A stretch of DNA of 64,000 bases, from contig CAXHWN010002574.1 in assembly GCA_964020975.1 (NCBI GenBank), forward strand, positions 57,501 through 121,500. The letters are read 5' to 3'. Source of the stretch: Hermodice carunculata. Taxonomy: Eukaryota; Annelida; Polychaeta; Eunicida; Amphinomidae. Under the pieces are notes generated by a model. That model saw nothing but the letters and a program-made list of their open reading frames with translations. It ran no database searches and had not been told where the DNA came from. The translations under genes were made by a program, and so were the position numbers. Below are positions 59,477 through 64,000 of this stretch, one piece after another (the stretch's first letter is position 1; the number at the start of each line of letters is the position of its first letter).

Positions 59477-59683
59477 CTGCAAAGACATTGATGCCAAGTT
59501 TCATAAACAATAGACCATTTCATAGGAGTCCGGTTTATTCAGTTCACTTTGGGAAGCGCACCCTGCTTTGTTTACACTTTGTGCTCGGCCACGCTGGCCG
59601 GATTACACGTGGACGCATAAGAAAGTAAAACACAGGAGGTGCTTGGATTTAACTAAAAATCAAACCGTCAGCAATCTATAAAT
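59477..59683. repeat. 207-bp repeat, copy 2
   Basis: Same length and orientation as copy 1, with one difference. On the minus strand the shared sequence ends at the same CTTTGCAG, but is followed by TCAGTTGGG instead of GTAAGTACT. Confidence 0.9.
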
Positions 59684-59689
59684 GCACGT

Positions 59690-60980
59690 GTCACCACTGA
59701 TGTGACATTTTAGATGAAATGTTTGCACTGTGCAACACAATTCATGCTGTAATCACTGGCGTTAGCCATGGCATCCGTTGTAAACGTATGGCAGCATGGG
59801 CCCAGCTAAGCTACTTGCTGATTAGAGAGTCAGGCCAACAATGAAATGCATAATTAATTACCATTTGGAAATGTTTGGTACAACTCGGTATGAACAGGTC
59901 TATTTCATGCTCTTATCACATTGAAAGTGTAAGATTATGCTGAAAAATGACACTGTGTGTGATACCTTATAAAAATGACTATATCGGTGACTGTTGCTTC
60001 GCTGAGCGATGTGTTCGACTTAAAAGGATAACTTCCTGTTTGGCAGAAACCAAATACGAACTGACAGATGCGACTAAGAATGGCTAAAGGTGTGTGTAAA
60101 ATATGAAATTAGCTCTTGCAATGCCAAGACCACCACATACCTTTCTTTTTAATAATATAAACAGTTGCAGCTTGGTCGCAAAGTACATTGTCTCATGTTT
60201 TTGCAAATTTGTGACAGGTTGCCCAGCCCTGAAACAGCAACTATTAAAAAAAAACTAAATCAACCGGCGATGGAGTAAAGTGAATTGATATTGATATGCA
60301 GTAACAGAGGTAGCCATGAAAAATATAGCATTGGAGCCAAAGCGGTTACTTCAGTGGTAACATTACAACACTTGAGCCACACAATGCATTACAGGGTCCA
60401 AAATGTGCATCTGTACTCCTAGTTAGCATATTATTTTTTACACGTCACTAAATTGGCCATCTCATTTCATCAAACTTTCTGAAATAGCAAGCTATAATTA
60501 AAAATAAAAAAAAAATAAATGAATAAAAATAAAAAAGGAAAAATATCATTCACATAACATTTGAAACTCCTATTGTAATTACATTGATATAGAAAAAACT
60601 CAGAAAATTGTGAAAGTAAGCGAAATACACAAGACTAAAACGAAAGACAAGCAGTAGTAGTTTTTAAGGATAATGCCATGACAAAACCTGAAACCAGTTC
60701 AACTGTGCCAGATCAAATATTGTAGTGGGAATACTACGATATGTCACTCATCGTCATTCAAAGGATCCATGACTGCAAGTACGAAAATTCAAATGTATGA
60801 AAATATCTTCTACCTGACTTACAACAGGTTACAGTCGATTTATTGTTGAATTAAACCAGTATTACGAGATTCCAGTACTTCCATTTTGAACGATATCCAT
60901 AATCCCTTAAATTAAGCCTAAACTAGAAAAGGTACATAATATTAGTACTACAAAATGCCAAAATTCCAAAGGTCAGGCTG
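59690..60980. other. Intergenic, no gene seen
   Basis: AT-rich with an A-rich patch near 60.50 kb. No coding block or long repeat is recognised. Confidence 0.4.
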
Positions 60981-60989
60981 GAGTATGTA

Positions 60990-63198
60990 CATGTACCTAT
61001 AAACTTCAAGCGTCTGGTTGTTGTGCCTGTATTCAAAGGTGGAAACAAAGATGCCCTGTCTAAAGATGACTACCGTAGCATCTCTCTTACCACGTTTGTC
61101 TCTTGAATAGGGGACACGGTTATCCTTAACAGATTAAAAACTTGGCTGAAGCATATCGATTACCCTTATCCTCTTCAGTGTGCACATAGAAAAGGTGTCT
61201 CATGCTTAATTGCTTCCTTTAATTTTCAAGAAACTGCTGGTTACCTCAGGGAAAATGGTGAAATATTGTTTGTAGCTTTCTTGGACACGAGAAAAGCCTC
61301 TGATACCGTGTGGATTGACGGCATGATGTATAAAATGTATTGCCTTGGTATCCAAGGAAAGTCATTGACCCTCATCAGAGAGAACTATAAACATCTTGAG
61401 AGTTGTGTGCGAGTCAAAAAAAAAAACAACCTTCAAGGTGGTTTCCTGTACTTAAAGGAATCAGACAAGGAGGGGTTCTCTCAATGTTCCAATATACAGT
61501 ATTATTGCATGATTTGCTTTGTGACCTTCAAAAGAGTATGTATAGAATTTCTGTTCATGATATAGATGTTACATCGCCTACTGTTGCGAATGACATGACG
61601 CTTTTAGCGTTGACAGAAAAGTCTCTTAATTATTGTTTACAAACAGTCTTCTCTTACAGTATGTTATGGCATTTTGAGCACAATCCTAGGAAGTCTAGAA
61701 TTTTAGTATTTAATGAGACCAAATTTGAAAGAGAACGTAACAGACAAAACCTCAAACCGTAGATTCAAACTTGGAAACAATTACATTCCTGAAAAAGAAA
61801 GCTCTACCCATGTAAGAGGAGAGATACATATTGATGGTGTTATGAAGGACGATATACAAGACCGTATTTGTAAAGCCGGATGGGCCCTTAATGCCATGAT
61901 GGGACTCAGTATCCGGGAGGGGGGTATAAACCCCTTGACTGCAGCTAAAATGTATAAGGCAATTTGTTTACCCATCATGTTATTTGGCAGTGAGGTCTGG
62001 ATTCTCCAAAAAAAAGAAATGGACTCCCTTGGTGTAGCTCACAGGCAAGCCGAAAGGCGCACACAAAGCCTGCCTACCAAAGCAGCTAACGTGGATGTTC
62101 TGGCAACCCCAGGCTGGCTCACCATTGAAAGTGAAATCGCTATTAAGAAATTATGCTATTGTGGTAGCCTGCTCCGTCTCCCAGCTACATCCAGGGAGAG
62201 ACAGTTGTTTGTCAATCATCTGTACTTATATCGATGTGGTGCCAATCGGCTATGTCATGCAATTACGGGTACCATTATCAAATACCTGTGCACGTACCAA
62301 CTTATGGATACTGTTACGGAAATTTTGGATTTAGGGCGGGTATTTCCCTATAAATTGATTTGGAAGTCAGAAGTTAAACGGAAAGTTGCACAAGTAGAAA
62401 ACCAAGAATGGAAGTCTGCAATTGTAAATAGTACAAAATTAACAATTTTTCGAGATGTAGTCTATGAGGTGAAACAGCATCCCTGGTGGCTTTTTGCTAG
62501 ACAATACCCTATGTTTCTTAAATGTGTTAATACTATGATGAAATTGATATTTGGAGAACATTGTCTGAATTTAACTCTGGTAGAATGGCAGGTATACCTA
62601 GAAACATGCGTCTTTGTAATATATGTCAAGATAGGCAAGTTGAAGATTTGGAACACTTTATACTGTGGTGTCATCAGTATACACATATCAGACAAAATTT
62701 GATATCAGAAATTAATGAAATTTTACCTCCTTTTTCAGGCTTAAACACCAAAGAACAATTATATATTATTTGCGGAGGTTTCGTAGAAAATTTAGAATAT
62801 TCGAAGTGCCAAAAAATTATGGAAATTAGTTGTGTGAAGGTTAATTACATGTACAAAGTTAGGCTTTCCTGTGAAATGTGTCCGTGAGTAATGTTGTTTT
62901 GGAAATAGGAAGTTTGTCTCATGTTTTTTTTTTAAAGGGATCGAATATAAATAAGAGGCCGGTGTAGGCGCATTCTATTGTACATAAACCAGTTTTTCTA
63001 AACATATGTCAGTTATTTGATGTCTGTATATATTTCCTTTATCACCATGTATTGTACCGTTCCTTTTTGACAAACTGTCATTGACTGTAATTTCATTCAT
63101 GTTTTGTATCTCTCCAGCAAATGGAGGAAATAAAGAATATGCATACATACATACATACATACATACATACATACATACATACATACATACATACATAC
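60990..63198 (+). mobile_element. 5'-truncated LINE relic with ACAT tail
   Basis: The element begins within the RT: LKRLVVVPVFKGGNKDAL and DDYRSISLTTFVS, then CAHRKGVSCLIASFNFQE (an R-K-G-x-S/x-x-x-x-I block), FVAFLDTRKASDTVWIDGMM (motif A, aspartate kept), LKGIRQGGVLSMFQYTVLL (motif B) and VANDMTLLAL (motif C, N in place of the first D). After a frame change a 329-codon frame (61713-62702) carries AAKMYKAICLPIMLFGSEVW, the A-K-x-Y-x-x-x-x-x-P-x-x-L-Y-G-x-E-x-W block of LINEs. A CysHis knuckle RLCNICQDRQVEDLEHFILWC follows near 62.63 kb in another frame. The 3' UTR ends in AATAAAG and an ACAT array. The endonuclease is missing. Family undetermined. It resembles the 21-22.7 kb relic in style. 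Confidence 0.8.
63142..63198. repeat. (CATA)n microsatellite at the LINE 3' end
   Basis: About 14 units directly follow AATAAAGAATATG, the apparent 3' end of the LINE. This suggests an expanded LINE tail. Confidence 0.9.
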
Positions 63199-63199
63199 C

Positions 63200-64000
63200 A
63201 AAGGCCCAGTGCAAGAGGTGCAAATCACCACCATTCATGGCATCCTTTTTTGAAACAAATAAACAAACACTACACCTTAACCTCCTAAGCCAAAATGGTA
63301 GAACAGGAACCAGTCTGCGATTTTTTCTTTGAGAATTAAGTGCAAACGTAAATTCTAGACGATGGATAAATAATTGGCCATCCTGTAACCTAGGTAAGAA
63401 CAAGACAAACCAGATTGGAAGGGAACAGCACAGACGTGAACCAATAAGGGTTGCTTTGTCCTAAAACCATTACGTGGAACTACTTCAGTCAAATCAATGT
63501 TGTAACTTATCTAATATCCCAATCCAATCACGAAACATTACCTCCTAACAATTAATCATACAATCAGCTCCATTTTACTGCGGGTATTTCAATTTAATAC
63601 ATAAGGTACCAGGCAACCTGGACACACAAATAATGCATGGCAAGGACTTTTTCCTAATATGATTGAACAGGTGAACAAAAAAGGGTCAGAAATGTTTCGT
63701 TGATAGGAGTGAGTCATTCAGCAAACCTGGTTCTATTTTTCAAGCAACTGTGTTCAGACATCAAGAAAACAGGTTCAGAAATCTGCAGTACTGGATGACA
63801 AGTCTCAGGAGGCAAGGGCACACTGACTGCTTCCATAGACAAACTGTGAACTATGATATTTAATAAAGACACATCAGATAAGAACTGGATGGGCTCATAC
63901 ATCACTCAACACTTTCCGTACCTCCTTTGGATATCACTTTGTCATGAAGCTGTTTACAGTTAACAAATGCACCAGTAATAGTGAAAAGTGGAACAAAGAG
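63200..64000. other. Intergenic, no gene seen
   Basis: No recognisable coding block, RNA gene or long repeat before the window ends. Confidence 0.4.

Noticed and set aside
58341-59683. The paired 207-bp repeats as LTRs of a small LTR-type (TRIM) element
   Set aside because: No TG...CA ends, no primer-binding site or polypurine tract beside them, and no target duplication outside the pair.

Overview
This 64 kb window looks like non-coding, repeat-rich DNA from an animal genome, most likely a marine invertebrate. Base composition is AT-rich (roughly 35-38% GC by eye), simple-sequence repeats are abundant, and there are no operons or closely spaced long ORFs. Recognisable coding sequence is nearly all from mobile elements: LINE reverse transcriptases and endonucleases of several lineages, an L1/Tx1-type LINE, one Ty3/gypsy-type LTR element and a Tc1-type transposase relic. 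The LTR element has the integrase-before-reverse-transcriptase order of the Gmr1 group, first described from deuterostomes. This hints at a deuterostome host (echinoderm, hemichordate or cephalochordate) but does not prove it.

Layout, left to right. 1-2.1 kb: no gene. 2.1-5.2 kb: decayed LINE material on the minus strand. 5.3-8.9 kb: no gene, with large AT and AC microsatellites. 8.9-12.8 kb: a near-full-length CR1/jockey-like LINE on the plus strand with a 2A-like motif and an ATCAA tail. 14.4-15.4 kb: a rhodopsin-class GPCR pseudogene, the clearest host-gene remnant. 15.7-18.0 kb: diverged copies of an unnamed repeat carrying trinucleotide arrays. 18.3-19.5 kb: a LINE relic split by an AT array. 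21-22.7 kb: a minus-strand LINE relic. 26-29 kb: tandem duplications and two candidate short coding segments. 

29.3-44.3 kb is the main structure: a minus-strand L1/Tx1-type LINE with a probable 16-bp target-site duplication. A younger plus-strand Gmr1-like LTR element (32.4-39.9 kb, LTRs about 99% identical) has inserted into its ORF2. 46.9-51.05 kb is a GC-richer, CpG-poor block of unknown origin. 51.2-51.8 kb holds an unrecognised 208-codon ORF. 52.5-53.2 kb is a Tc1-type relic. 57.4-59.7 kb holds a BED-finger-like relic and a 207-bp near-identical repeat whose edge coincides with a splice-donor consensus. 61-63.2 kb is another LINE relic ending in an ACAT array.

There is no intact host gene that I can support, no rRNA, no convincing tRNA and no CRISPR array. 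The window is best read as a layered record of transposition. The L1 inserted first, the Gmr1-like element later landed inside it, and older LINE and DNA-transposon debris lies on either side.
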